17,460 nucleotides of DNA. Origin: a bacterium. Lineage in GTDB: Bacteria > UBA6262 > WVXT01. Positions 6,449 to 14,536 of this stretch are shown one piece after another. Every line of letters begins with the position of its first letter. Position 1 is the first letter of the stretch. Location of the stretch: assembly GCA_035530055.1 (NCBI GenBank), contig DATKVN010000089.1, positions 1 through 17,460 on the forward strand. The letters are read 5' to 3'. The notes beneath the pieces are model-generated. The model was not told the DNA's origin. It saw only the letters and a program-made list of their open reading frames with translations, and ran no database searches. The translations under genes were made by a program, and so were the position numbers.

Positions 6449-7486
6449 TCAATTCCATGACTTGAGTTCTAAATTGGCTTCAGCCTCAAGAGACTTAAAT
6501 GGCCTAGCCACACTATAATCCATCTTATAATATCCCACACAACCAATCATTACTGCATTATCCGTACACAATGCTGGTGGTGGATAGTAAAGTTCTATTC
6601 CGTTTTTTTCTGCCCGATTTTTGAAAACATCACGCAGGTGAGAATTTGAAGCCACTCCTCCTCCCAAAACGAGTTTCTTGGTCCTTTTCTCTTCTATCGC
6701 ACAAAAAGTATTTTCCACCAGCGCCTTAATGGCAGCTCGCTGGAAGCAAACAGCAATATCGGCAATTGACTGGGACTCTGTTGGCAATTTATGATTTTTG
6801 ACAAAATTTACCACAGCAGTCTTAAGTCCGCTAAAACTGAAATCTAAAGAGTCGTCTTTCATGTGAGCCAGAGGAAATTTAATAGCTTCAGCGTTTCCTT
6901 TTCGGGAAATTTCATCAATTATTGGCCCACCGGGATAGCCCAGATGGAGAAGCTTGGCAACCTTATCAAAAGATTCTCCCACAGCGTCGTCCCTGGTGCG
7001 TCCCAACAATTCATATTTTCCGTAATCCTCCACGAAGACTAAATCAGAATGGCCCCCGGATACAACCAGGGCAATAAAAGGAGGCAGGAGCTTCTCAGTT
7101 TTAAATTTATTTTCGGGATGTTTTAAAAAATTAGAAAAAATATGTCCTTCTATATGATTAACCCCAATCAAGGGCAACTCAAAAGCATAGGCTATAGCCT
7201 TAGCATTAGCCAAACCAATCAATAGTGATGCCACCAAGCCAGGTCCATTGGTAACCGCAATGCCGTCTAACTCCTTAAAAGAGTATCCTGCTTGGGAAAG
7301 TGCTTGTTCTATAACGAAATTGATTGTCTCCAGATGTTTACGAGAAGCAAGTTCAGGAACAACTCCCCCATATTTCCTGTGGATATCAATCTGGGAAGAG
7401 ACCACATTGGACAACATCCTTCGACCATCTTCCACCACGCTGGCAGCCGTCTCATCACAGGAAGTCTCAATACCCAAAACTAACAT
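6449..7486 (-). CDS. tsaD: tRNA N6-adenosine threonylcarbamoyltransferase TsaD
   Basis: 345 residues, the usual TsaD length. With TsaB and TsaE it transfers the threonylcarbamoyl group made by TsaC to A37 of tRNAs reading ANN codons. Motifs: GIETSCDETAASVV (5-18), the metal-binding pair His111 and His115 in NHIEGHIFSN, VVSGGHSDL, DDAVGESFDKVAKLLHLGYP, FSFSGLKTAV, the nucleotide loop LGGGVASNSHLR, and PALCTDNAVMIG with the conserved Asp. GGGAG lies five bases before the ATG at 7486. It is followed within one base by the beta-barrel gene and preceded, across a repeat-filled gap of 184 bases, by the yibQ-like gene on the same strand. tsaB and tsaE are not in the window. Confidence 0.98.
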   Translation of the reverse strand: MLVLGIETSCDETAASVVEDGRRMLSNVVSSQIDIHRKYGGVVPELASRKHLETINFVIEQALSQAGYSFKELDGIAVTNGPGLVASLLIGLANAKAIAYAFELPLIGVNHIEGHIFSNFLKHPENKFKTEKLLPPFIALVVSGGHSDLVFVEDYGKYELLGRTRDDAVGESFDKVAKLLHLGYPGGPIIDEISRKGNAEAIKFPLAHMKDDSLDFSFSGLKTAVVNFVKNHKLPTESQSIADIAVCFQRAAIKALVENTFCAIEEKRTKKLVLGGGVASNSHLRDVFKNRAEKNGIELYYPPPALCTDNAVMIGCVGYYKMDYSVARPFKSLEAEANLELKSWN

Positions 7487-7503
7487 AAGTTCTCCCTCAA
7501 TTA

Positions 7504-7634
7504 TTGTAGTTGTCCCGATGAATCGGGACGAAGCTCTACATCAGTGTAGGGGCGACACTCCGTGGTCGCCCGAAGGAGGGACGGCACGGAGTCCGTCCCC
7601 TACAGAGGCAGCAAAGCTTACGCTTTGCTGCTAC
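7504..7634. repeat. Mosaic of hairpin repeats upstream of tsaD (includes 54-bp family copy 2)
   Basis: 7504-7558 repeats the 54-bp family (TTGTAG, hairpin GTCCCGATGAATCGGGAC, GAAGCTCTAC, GGCGACAC). It overlaps a larger inverted structure: GTAGGGG (7545-7551) pairs with CCCCTAC (7597-7603) around GGAGTCCGTCC-type sequence. Then comes AGCAAAGC-TTAC-GCTTTGCT with a closing CTAC. Almost the whole gap between tsaD and the yibQ-like gene is able to fold. Confidence 0.65.
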
Positions 7635-7670
7635 AAAAAGCAAATGTATCTACAGATAAAATTGGGATAG

Positions 7671-8804
7671 TCACTGTTTCTTTAATAATTCCGATAGACT
7701 CACAAATTCAATTCCGTCTTCTTTGAATTTAGGAATGTACTCTGATAAGGCATCAGAAGTAAATTTCCTCTGGACATGACCAATAGCTATCCCTGTGCCA
7801 GACTTGAGAACTCTACGACGTAACTTCTCCAGTTGGCGGCAGACAGACTTGTATTCGTCCTTTGTATCCAAAAAAACATGGTTAGAAAGCGCTGGCATTC
7901 CCAATTCCCGGGCAACCTCTTCGCCCACTGAGTGCACAGAAGTATTGGAATCGAAGAAGAAGAGCCCTTCTCTTTTCAGAACACTCAGAGCTTCTTTCAT
8001 CTTTTCACGATTAGCTGTGAAGCGAGAACCCTCATGGTTACTGACACCAGAAACTCCAGGAACAGTTTTAAGGTCTTTCAGGATAGTACTTTCTATTTGA
8101 GAAGAGCCCATTGAGACCAATAATGCTCCCAACCCGGGATCGGTCTCGGGATAGCCCTCAGGCTCCATAGGTAGGTGGAGAATTGTCTCATACCCTGAAT
8201 TCTTAAGTTCCCTGGCAAGGAGAGTAGAATATGGAAGTTGAGGCAGAATGGCGAAGTTCAATGGTATATCCAGACGCAGGAAATTCTTTACCAGGTCTTT
8301 TCGTTGGCCGAGGTCATCAATTACAATGCTGACTCTATACTTAGCCAAAGGGTAACGGAGAAGGAGATTTTGCATCACTAATGAACGCTTTCCAATTTTC
8401 ATACTCAGCAAATCCCCTTTATCGCTTAGTTCTACCTCATAAAGCTCAGCTCTTATCTGCCTCAGGGAATCGGCAAGCGATTTTTGGTAATTTTCCATAT
8501 CGATTTCCCGGGAAACTCGAACCTCCTTAGTCACCGAGACCCAGGAAACATTGTCTTTCTTCTTTTCTTCTCTATAAATTTTTATTAAATCTTTAGGAGT
8601 AACTCCTAATTTTACCAGTTCTTCATTAACTACTGCGTCGATCTGTTGAGAGAAATTTGTATAGTCAACAGGTCTAATTTTAAAATAGTAGTAGAGTGCG
8701 CCAGCCAGAGCGAGAGTTATAATTATAAATACAGCTATCTTTTTGCTTTTCTTTTTCTTTCTGGGCACCTTCTTACTTTTCTTTTTCTTTCTCTTTCTGG
8801 GCAT
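7671..8804 (-). CDS. Divergent polysaccharide deacetylase family protein (YibQ-like)
   Basis: 377 residues. A very basic cytoplasmic N-terminus (PRKRKKKKSKK, then PRKKKKSKK) precedes one membrane anchor (23-40) and a periplasmic part. Residues 155-375 form the deacetylase-like fold: VIDDLG (161-166), LHLPMEP (210-216), SNHEGSRFT (255-263), FFDSNTS (283-289) and GHVQ near 342. This is the divergent NodB-related family, usually next to a CtpA protease and a murein hydrolase; its substrate is not established. The N-terminal basic blocks come from a near-perfect tandem duplication of about 39 bases. The first 32 bases overlap the end of ctpA in another frame. The ATG at 8804 has GGAG directly against it, so the in-frame GTG at 8765, which would avoid the overlap, remains possible. 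Confidence 0.9.
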   Translation of the reverse strand: MPRKRKKKKSKKVPRKKKKSKKIAVFIIITLALAGALYYYFKIRPVDYTNFSQQIDAVVNEELVKLGVTPKDLIKIYREEKKKDNVSWVSVTKEVRVSREIDMENYQKSLADSLRQIRAELYEVELSDKGDLLSMKIGKRSLVMQNLLLRYPLAKYRVSIVIDDLGQRKDLVKNFLRLDIPLNFAILPQLPYSTLLARELKNSGYETILHLPMEPEGYPETDPGLGALLVSMGSSQIESTILKDLKTVPGVSGVSNHEGSRFTANREKMKEALSVLKREGLFFFDSNTSVHSVGEEVARELGMPALSNHVFLDTKDEYKSVCRQLEKLRRRVLKSGTGIAIGHVQRKFTSDALSEYIPKFKEDGIEFVSLSELLKKQ

Positions 8805-10101
8805 CTCCTTCTACTCCTTCCAATATTTCTTCGACTCCTCTCTCTATTTCAGAGAACCTCTCCTGGGCCAATAAGATTTCCTTTGCCCGTTCAATTTGTG
8901 GATCTTTTATCTTTTCTTTTTCTTCCTCTTTTTTGACTTCCTTGGGCAAACCGTATATTTTCTCTTTCTGCGTCATAAGCTTTGCCATAGTCTCCAGAGG
9001 GACTTCCACAACGATATCCGGAATGATTCCGATATCGTGGATTAAACGCCCATTGGGGGTATAATACTTAGCAGTAGTCAATCTCAAACCAGAGCCATCC
9101 GATAAAGGCATCAAACTCTGCACAGAAGCCTTGCCGAACGTCTTCTCTCCCAAAATAATGCCTCTCTTCCAATCCTGAACACATCCTGCTACAATCTCTG
9201 ACCCCGAAGCCGAACCCCTATTCACTAAAATTACCAACGGTAGCTTCTCATGTTTAGCTTTCTTTTCAGCAAAAAATTTAATTACCTGCTCCTCACTACG
9301 GCCCTGAGTATAAACAATCAATTTTCCGTCGCCGATAAAATTCCTACAAATCTCTACGGCAGTAGCTAATAATCCTCCGGGATTATACCTCAAATCGAGA
9401 ATTAAACTCTTCATTCCTTGCTTCCTCAATTTTTTCCAGCCCTTATCAAACTCATTAGGTGTCTCCTTGGAGAATTCAGTCAATTCAATATAACCTATCT
9501 TATCAGTGAGCATCTTAGCATCGGGAACGCTTTCTATCTTTATTATCGCTCTGGTTATAGTAAAGTCTATTAAATCTTTTTCTCCCTCTCGAAAAATGGA
9601 GATGGTAACTTTTGTCCCCGGCTTTCCCCGCAAAAGATTAACTGCCTCAGAAAGTGTAATATCTTTGGTGTCCTTATCTTCGATTTTCATTATCATATCC
9701 CCGGGCAAAATACCTAATTCATAGGCTGGTGTCCTGGGAAGGGGAGTAGCCACAATCAACCTTCCTTCCCGGATAGCAATCCTTATGCCTAATCCTCCGA
9801 ATTTTCCTTCGGTTTCAGATTTCATCATCTGATGAGCCGTAGGGTCCATAAATTGAGAGAAAGGGTCTAATTTGCTCACTATCCCTTCACAAGCGCCGTA
9901 AATCAATTTCTCAGCATCTACAGGTTCCACATAGTTATCCCTGACCAATGTGAACACTTCGCTCAACAATTTTATCTGCTCATAGATCTCGCCTCCCTTT
10001 CCTACCACACCTTGAATAGCTTTACTGTTAACTATTACTAAAGAAAATAGCAAAAATAAACCTAATCCTAAACTCCACAAAATTTTCCTTTTCTTAAACA
10101 T
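8773..10101 (-). CDS. ctpA: S41-family C-terminal processing peptidase (CtpA/Prc type)
   Basis: 442 residues. There is a membrane anchor or signal at 8-25, a helical N-terminal segment, a PDZ domain (about 98-180, with GGLGIRI and the partner-binding region) and the S41 core with LDLRYNPGGLL (235-245). The Ser-Lys-Gln set is Ser299 in NRGSASGSEI, Lys324 in EKTFGK and Gln328, with the same spacing (25 and 4) as Bacillus CtpB. It should be an active periplasmic protease; relatives trim envelope proteins and murein hydrolases. The C-terminus is a charged tail ending QKEKEKEK, coded where it overlaps the next gene. AGGAGG lies 7 bases before the ATG. A promoter at 10195-10223 probably drives ctpA, the yibQ-like gene and perhaps tsaD and beyond. 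Confidence 0.96.
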   Translation of the reverse strand: MFKKRKILWSLGLGLFLLFSLVIVNSKAIQGVVGKGGEIYEQIKLLSEVFTLVRDNYVEPVDAEKLIYGACEGIVSKLDPFSQFMDPTAHQMMKSETEGKFGGLGIRIAIREGRLIVATPLPRTPAYELGILPGDMIMKIEDKDTKDITLSEAVNLLRGKPGTKVTISIFREGEKDLIDFTITRAIIKIESVPDAKMLTDKIGYIELTEFSKETPNEFDKGWKKLRKQGMKSLILDLRYNPGGLLATAVEICRNFIGDGKLIVYTQGRSEEQVIKFFAEKKAKHEKLPLVILVNRGSASGSEIVAGCVQDWKRGIILGEKTFGKASVQSLMPLSDGSGLRLTTAKYYTPNGRLIHDIGIIPDIVVEVPLETMAKLMTQKEKIYGLPKEVKKEEEKEKIKDPQIERAKEILLAQERFSEIERGVEEILEGVEGDAQKEKEKEK

Positions 10102-10144
10102 TTCTTTTCCTCCTATTCTTTAAAGATACCAGTTTTATTTCTGT

Positions 10145-10181
10145 CCTGATTCATCGGGATAGGCACAAATTCAATTTGTGC
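10145..10181. repeat. Hairpins in the ctpA leader
   Basis: CCTGATTCATCGGGA is an imperfect relative of the CCCGAT...ATCGGG hairpin found in the other repeats, and GCACAAATTCAATTTGTGC (10163-10181) is a 9-bp perfect stem. Both lie between the predicted ctpA transcription start and its Shine-Dalgarno sequence. There is no T-run after the stem on the minus strand, so it is not an obvious terminator. Confidence 0.5.
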
Positions 10182-10194
10182 AAACTTTTATTAT

Positions 10195-10223
10195 ACTATA
10201 CTAAAAATTACCATGTCTGTAAA
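10195..10223 (-). promoter_or_regulatory. Sigma-70-type promoter for the ctpA operon
   Basis: On the minus strand there is TTTACA (10218-10223), a 17-base spacer and TATAGT (10195-10200), giving a start near 10188. It lies between the csaB stop and ctpA, pointing at ctpA. Confidence 0.55.
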
Positions 10224-10273
10224 GGATTATCAATGTGCAATAATTTGCTATCCCTTCAAAATCATACAACATT

Positions 10274-11350
10274 TTATAATAAGCTCTGCATCATCTCTAT
10301 ATTTTTTCTGGAAGTTTCCCTCAATTTTGCTACTCTGGGAGAGAGTTGTTCAAGGAATTTCCGGCGATTTGCCAAAATTTCGCGCACTTTTCCAGCTATT
10401 TCAACAGCGGGAACCGCCATATCTATTGCTTTATAACCTAATAGCTCCAAAAAGCCTTCCACTTTGGGGTCGTAGAGGGGATGAGTCTTGGGTAAAGAGA
10501 TGGCCACAAAAGGCTTCCCCAAAAGGCACGCTAAAATAATTGAATGGAGCCGCATCCCCAGTATCAAATCTATCTTATTATAAAACTCAAACAGGTCTTC
10601 AACGTCCTGCCAGAGAAGTAATTGGTAATTATTCGTTCTGTTTCCTATTATATCTTTACTTATCTTCAAGTCTTCCCATCTATGGAAAGGTATAAAGATA
10701 ATCTTCGATTCAATCTTTCTTACCAGTTCATCACATATCTCTCTAACCCTCTCTCTAAATCTCTCATTCTTTCCCCATCCCTGGAGACAGACTCCAATAG
10801 TGGGTTGCTCATTAATAACTACCTCTTTTGTGAACGCGAATCTGTCCAAATTGAACAGCGGGTCAGGAACAATAGAAACTGAAAGGTTCTCATTCAGTTT
10901 TCCCAGTTCAAATTTCGACAATTCGTCCCGAACAGTAATTAAATCCACAAACCCAAGAATTATTCCCGTAACCTTTCTACTAATTCTCCTTCTGATCGGT
11001 CCCACACCCTGAGAGATAAGAAAAACCTTCTTGAAAAATAGCTTAGCCAATAGAATCAATCCCAGATAATAATAGATACTCCAGCTACTGGTAAGGTCTT
11101 GCAAAAGCCCTCCTCCACCAAAAACAAATAGGTCTGTGCGAAAAATTGCAAGGGCTACCCTTAGAGAGTTCCAGCGATTTATTGCTTTTACTTTGTAGTT
11201 TCTGCCAGTTTTGGATGGATTTCTAGAGAGGATAGTAATCTCTATTTTGTTATTGAACCTTTTAAATTCGTTCAGCAAAGAGAAGAGAATCAACTCATCA
11301 CCACCATTATCGAAACCATAATAGCCAGCCACCAGAATTCTATTTACCAT
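10274..11350 (-). CDS. csaB: Polysaccharide pyruvyl transferase family protein (CsaB-like)
   Basis: 358 residues, typical of the family. It moves a pyruvyl group from phosphoenolpyruvate to a sugar of a cell-envelope polysaccharide, forming a ketal. Seen in order: GYYGFDNGGDE (9-19), FVFGGGGLLQD (75-85), FLISQGVGPI (110-119), TVRDELS (139-145), VPDPLF (161-166), GVCLQGWGK (186-194), IIFIPFHR (217-224) and DLILGMRLHS (261-270), then KPFVAISL. In Firmicutes CsaB modifies the secondary wall polymer bound by SLH domains; whether such a polymer exists here is not shown. The DUF5693 gene lies directly upstream on the same strand, the usual partner of csaB. A 176-bp palindrome separates them. The start has only a weak GGA upstream. 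Confidence 0.93.
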   Translation of the reverse strand: MVNRILVAGYYGFDNGGDELILFSLLNEFKRFNNKIEITILSRNPSKTGRNYKVKAINRWNSLRVALAIFRTDLFVFGGGGLLQDLTSSWSIYYYLGLILLAKLFFKKVFLISQGVGPIRRRISRKVTGIILGFVDLITVRDELSKFELGKLNENLSVSIVPDPLFNLDRFAFTKEVVINEQPTIGVCLQGWGKNERFRERVREICDELVRKIESKIIFIPFHRWEDLKISKDIIGNRTNNYQLLLWQDVEDLFEFYNKIDLILGMRLHSIILACLLGKPFVAISLPKTHPLYDPKVEGFLELLGYKAIDMAVPAVEIAGKVREILANRRKFLEQLSPRVAKLRETSRKNIEMMQSLL

Positions 11351-11390
11351 TTTCCAATCACTTCATCCTAACACGTCTATTTGGTCAGGA

Positions 11391-11566
11391 AAAAGATAGT
11401 TTGTGAAGATTTTAGGAATTTTAGCCAAAAAACAAAGACGGCTCCTTCTCTTACAAGCAAATCATTGTCCGATCCCGATTTATCGGGAGAGTTTTGATTT
11501 GCGCCCTGCAGAGTCTGAAGTTTTTTGGCGTTAAGAAATTCCTTAGTGATGAACAAACTATCTTTT
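11391..11566. repeat. Long imperfect palindrome (MITE- or foldback-like) between the DUF5693 gene and csaB
   Basis: Nested inverted repeats share one centre. AAAAGATAGTTTGT (11391-11404) pairs with ACAAACTATCTTTT (11553-11566). Further in, AGGAATTT pairs with AAATTCCT, GCCAAAAAAC with GTTTTTTGGC, and GCAAATCA (11457-11464) with TGATTTGC (11495-11502), closing on TCCCGATTTATCGGGA. The outer 14-mer occurs again at 3220-3233. The right end supplies part of the TAA stop of the DUF5693 gene. The region encodes no supported protein. Confidence 0.7.
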
Positions 11567-13613
11567 AATTCCTGATCCTTTCCCCTGTGCTCCTTCGCAC
11601 AATGCTGACCAATAAGATTCCTATTATTATCCCTAACCAAACGCCATTTATTGTCCTGGTTAAAGAAATAACCAATGGCGTATGGGCATGGCAAAAACTA
11701 TTTACTATAGAGACCTGTCCGATCAAACCGAAAATAACGAACGATTGCCAGCTCTTTGTTTTTAGTCCTAATTTTTCTTTTTTCCCAGACTTGCCTTTCA
11801 AATATAGGTATATTCCCAGAATCATTAGAGGATGTCCAATAAAGAACTCTTTTATTCTCGGTCGAACAATAAGTAATTTTTCAAGAATTTCCCTTGCTCT
11901 GCTTTCTATTTCCCAGAGAAACGGTCCGGGATAATTTCCGCTCCTCAGGAGAAGCACAATTGCCCCCAAAGCTAAAATGGAAAAGATTAACAGGTGTCTA
12001 AATTCGACTTTTCTGGATAGAAATTCCGATACTTTACCTACATAAAAACGGATTAACCCTTTTTCTTTGAGAGATTGCTCTCCCCATCCAGACAGAAGGA
12101 ACAACCCCATTATCAACGGGAGGATAAAAGAAGCCTTCACCCCTCGAAACTGGTGAACTTTCAACATAAAGTCTAAACGACTGAGTAAACAAGCAATTAG
12201 AAGTCCACCAAAGATAGTAGTAATGGTTACTTTAAGGAAAAGCCAAACGGCTCGTGAGATATTCCCTTCTTTACGAATCCTCATTATTGACGACTCAGGA
12301 AGAAGTAATCCAAAAGTTAGCGCTAAAAGAGGGAAAGAGAGAGCGGCAATTAGAGCTACAATCTGAATGAACAGTCTCTCTTGCCAGAAAAAAAGTATTA
12401 GTGCCAGAGAAGTAAATAGATAGAAATAGTAAAAACTTAAAGAAACAGATCTATAGAGAGAAATTAACCAGAGGGGAAGTATTAAGATAACTAAAAAAAT
12501 TGGCAGGCGAATCAAGTTGAGTGAAGCTGGGAGAGGCTTAAATGGTTGCGAGAAACCAATCTTAAAGTTACTTCCTAAAATAGCCGCTTTAATTCCTCTA
12601 ATGTAATCGAGATGGGATTGAATTTGTAAATTCTCACTACTTCCTGAGACGAAAGGCAAACGAATATAGAGTAGTCTAACATTCCTTTCTTTGACAGCTC
12701 TCTGGAAGCGGGTAATCAATCTGGAGACATCCAGCCCACCACTCTGTTTAATAGCAACAACCTCTTCCGGTGAAATAGAGTATACTCTAACTATTTTCTG
12801 ATATAGGTTTTTGGTTACTTCGCCCAAGCCATCCTGATTCAAGAACTCGACAATACCCAACTTAACCCCTTTTATATCCAATTGTCTCCTCACTGAATTT
12901 AAAAAGTCCGGATAACCTAAGATACTATCTCCGGAAAAGATAACTGTCGATATATTTCTCCAATCGCTTACAGTAGAAAAGAGAGTCTGTATGGAAGCTT
13001 CACTAATAAAGGGTCCATTCGTGAGAAGTAAAATGCTTTTTAACCCATAACTGGTTATCCTTTCTATTTTTTCTGTTAAAAAACCTATCCCTATCCGGGA
13101 AATCTCTCCTTCCTCCATTCCGTAAACACTCAGGACCGTTAGAGGTCTCTCATACGAATCCCCTTCGATTCTGTTAACTTTTTTCTTGCCCAGTTTTTCG
13201 ACCAGTACTCTCTCTATCTTTTCTCCCAGAGCAAAATCACTGGTTACAATAAAAGTATATTTCTCAATATCCTGTTTGATTAAATCTTTAAGGAAAACAG
13301 ATTGAACTGGGGCCAAATACTGGGACTTCTTCACCTCCTCTCCGGTTATAAAAGTTAGCCTGCCCTCGGAAGATAGCGTATCCAGAGTCTCCTCTTCGAT
13401 AACTATTGAATTAATGCCAGCTTCTTTCAACTCCCACAAAAAAGCGTCAATATCATACCCCCATTGGAGGCAGAGCTCGGAAAGTTCACTGTAATCGCAA
13501 GCCATCTCCACCCGACGGTTATCAACTTCCACCCGCCAGCGAATTATGGATACCAAAATAGATGAAACTATAGATAGACATAGAACAACAATTAGAACTT
13601 TCTTTTTCATCAT
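11565..13613 (-). CDS. DUF5693 family multi-pass membrane protein
   Basis: 682 residues. An N-terminal membrane segment (5-24) is followed by a large extracytoplasmic domain (about 30-360) and then some eight to ten hydrophobic helices in the C-terminal half, starting near LPIFLVILILPLWLISLY. The first domain contains ELKEAGINSIVIEEETLDTL and segments such as RLLYIRLPFV, consistent with a TIM-barrel-like fold; no catalytic set is evident. Proteins of this kind are typically coded beside csaB, as here, and are presumed to act in envelope polysaccharide handling, though the activity is unknown. No convincing Shine-Dalgarno sequence precedes the double ATG at 13613. The stop codon lies at the edge of the 176-bp palindrome. 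Confidence 0.85.
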   Translation of the reverse strand: MMKKKVLIVVLCLSIVSSILVSIIRWRVEVDNRRVEMACDYSELSELCLQWGYDIDAFLWELKEAGINSIVIEEETLDTLSSEGRLTFITGEEVKKSQYLAPVQSVFLKDLIKQDIEKYTFIVTSDFALGEKIERVLVEKLGKKKVNRIEGDSYERPLTVLSVYGMEEGEISRIGIGFLTEKIERITSYGLKSILLLTNGPFISEASIQTLFSTVSDWRNISTVIFSGDSILGYPDFLNSVRRQLDIKGVKLGIVEFLNQDGLGEVTKNLYQKIVRVYSISPEEVVAIKQSGGLDVSRLITRFQRAVKERNVRLLYIRLPFVSGSSENLQIQSHLDYIRGIKAAILGSNFKIGFSQPFKPLPASLNLIRLPIFLVILILPLWLISLYRSVSLSFYYFYLFTSLALILFFWQERLFIQIVALIAALSFPLLALTFGLLLPESSIMRIRKEGNISRAVWLFLKVTITTIFGGLLIACLLSRLDFMLKVHQFRGVKASFILPLIMGLFLLSGWGEQSLKEKGLIRFYVGKVSEFLSRKVEFRHLLIFSILALGAIVLLLRSGNYPGPFLWEIESRAREILEKLLIVRPRIKEFFIGHPLMILGIYLYLKGKSGKKEKLGLKTKSWQSFVIFGLIGQVSIVNSFCHAHTPLVISLTRTINGVWLGIIIGILLVSIVRRSTGERIRN

Positions 13614-13780
13614 TTTAAATGAGTAGCGTTCACAATTTTTTTCTCGTCGGAAAATTTTAAATTCTCTTTTCCTTTTTTCTATGTCCAGAGAGAACTTCCT
13701 CCTCCTTGTGGGGAGAGGATTAAGGTAAGGGGGACTTTGTAGTTTTTAAATTTTACACCATTTCACTCTAAATTACAATA

Positions 13781-13821
13781 AAAAAATAGACCTAAGCTTT
13801 TCATGCAAAGGTCTATTTTAT
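13781..13821 (-). terminator. Intrinsic terminator of the small secreted protein gene, possibly bidirectional
   Basis: AAAAATAGACCT and AGGTCTATTTT form a stem around a 15-base loop, flanked by A-runs on one side and T-runs on the other so that it can act on both strands. It lies about 57 bases after the stop at 13878. The rest of the gap to the DUF5693 gene (13614-13780) contains only a low-complexity block around CTTGTGGGGAGAGGATTAAGG, which looks like a further dispersed repeat. Confidence 0.75.
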
Positions 13822-13877
13822 ATAAATCTACAGTATTTTTAAGTTAAGCCTGCAAAGTCAAATTCCGGGATTGAGCC

Positions 13878-14447
13878 TTATTTCGGAGGTGGTGGACAGA
13901 ATACACCACACTCTGGCTCATAATACATTATCGCCGCTTCCACTTTCCCTCTGTTAGTATGCTGAATAATCACGTGTGTCTGGTCGAGTCCATCACAGGT
14001 AGCCAGTGGGGGAGTGTATCCGCCAGATAGGACGATTTTCTGATTTGGTCCCAGTGAGATGTTCTGCCAGACTTGCTTGCTATCGTCAGGTAACGGTTCA
14101 CCTTTTCTATAAGTAACATACTGAGGATATGGATGCCAGAACCGGTCACACGTACCCGACTCATAATATTCCTGAATCGCTATTACATCCAGATGCTTGT
14201 AAGTGCGACGGCTGTTATTTGTAATATGCACTTCATAAGTCATCGGCAGTCCAATATAATAGCCGGCCAAACCTTCTGGCGTATAAAAATAGGGATCGGT
14301 ATAGACTACCTTTATGCTAAGATTCTTAAGCTCACCTGCATGCTTGCCATAGTGAACGTCTGCCCCCAATAAAGAATTACTAATAATCATAATAATCATC
14401 ACTAATCCAAGAAAAATAATCAGAAACCATTTCCTTTTTTCTTCCAT
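13878..14447 (-). CDS. Small secreted or membrane-anchored protein under riboswitch control, unknown function
   Basis: 189 residues from the ATG at 14447, chosen because AAAGGGG lies six bases upstream; an upstream in-frame start at 14513 falls inside a repeat. The N-terminus MEEKRKW is followed by a hydrophobic stretch (8-26), then ADVHYG, so it is a signal peptide or an uncleaved anchor. The exported part is beta-rich, with phrases typical of Ig-like folds (YEVHITNNSRRTYKHLDVIAIQ). It has four cysteines (GTCDRF, LATCDG, ECGVFC) that could form two disulfides, and ends in CPPPPK. I recognise no family. The leader carries a c-di-GMP-I riboswitch, which suggests a part in surface attachment, pili or matrix, but that is inference from regulation only. 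Confidence 0.85.
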   Translation of the reverse strand: MEEKRKWFLIIFLGLVMIIMIISNSLLGADVHYGKHAGELKNLSIKVVYTDPYFYTPEGLAGYYIGLPMTYEVHITNNSRRTYKHLDVIAIQEYYESGTCDRFWHPYPQYVTYRKGEPLPDDSKQVWQNISLGPNQKIVLSGGYTPPLATCDGLDQTHVIIQHTNRGKVEAAIMYYEPECGVFCPPPPK

Positions 14448-14486
14448 TTTATACCCCTTTTCCCACAATATCATAAAAAATGATTT

Positions 14487-14536
14487 GGAGTAGCACCGCT
14501 TGCGGTGCGTCAACGCGAGACAAGTCTCGCTACTCC
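14487..14536. repeat. Cloverleaf repeat, copy C, inside the riboswitch-gene leader
   Basis: GGAGTAGC (14487-14494) and GCTACTCC (14529-14536) enclose ACCGCTTGCGGT, GCGTCAACGC and CGAGACAAGTCTCG. Compared with copy D both arms have changed on both sides of the stem (AGAGC/GCTCT to ACCGC/GCGGT; GAAAC/GTTTC to GAGAC/GTCTC). It sits between the riboswitch terminator and the Shine-Dalgarno sequence of the secreted protein gene. Confidence 0.82.

Noticed and set aside
8646-8936. Plus-strand Leu/Phe-rich frame over the ctpA/yibQ junction
   Set aside because: Complement of Lys/Glu-rich coding repeats; no start signal.
11377-11694. Open minus-strand frame of 105 codons after the DUF5693 gene
   Set aside because: It overlaps the end of the DUF5693 gene in another frame and runs through the 176-bp palindrome; no Shine-Dalgarno sequence and no protein-like features.
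13970-14372. Short frames on both strands inside the small secreted protein gene
   Set aside because: Shadows; the 13878-14447 frame has a signal peptide, Shine-Dalgarno sequence, leader and terminator.
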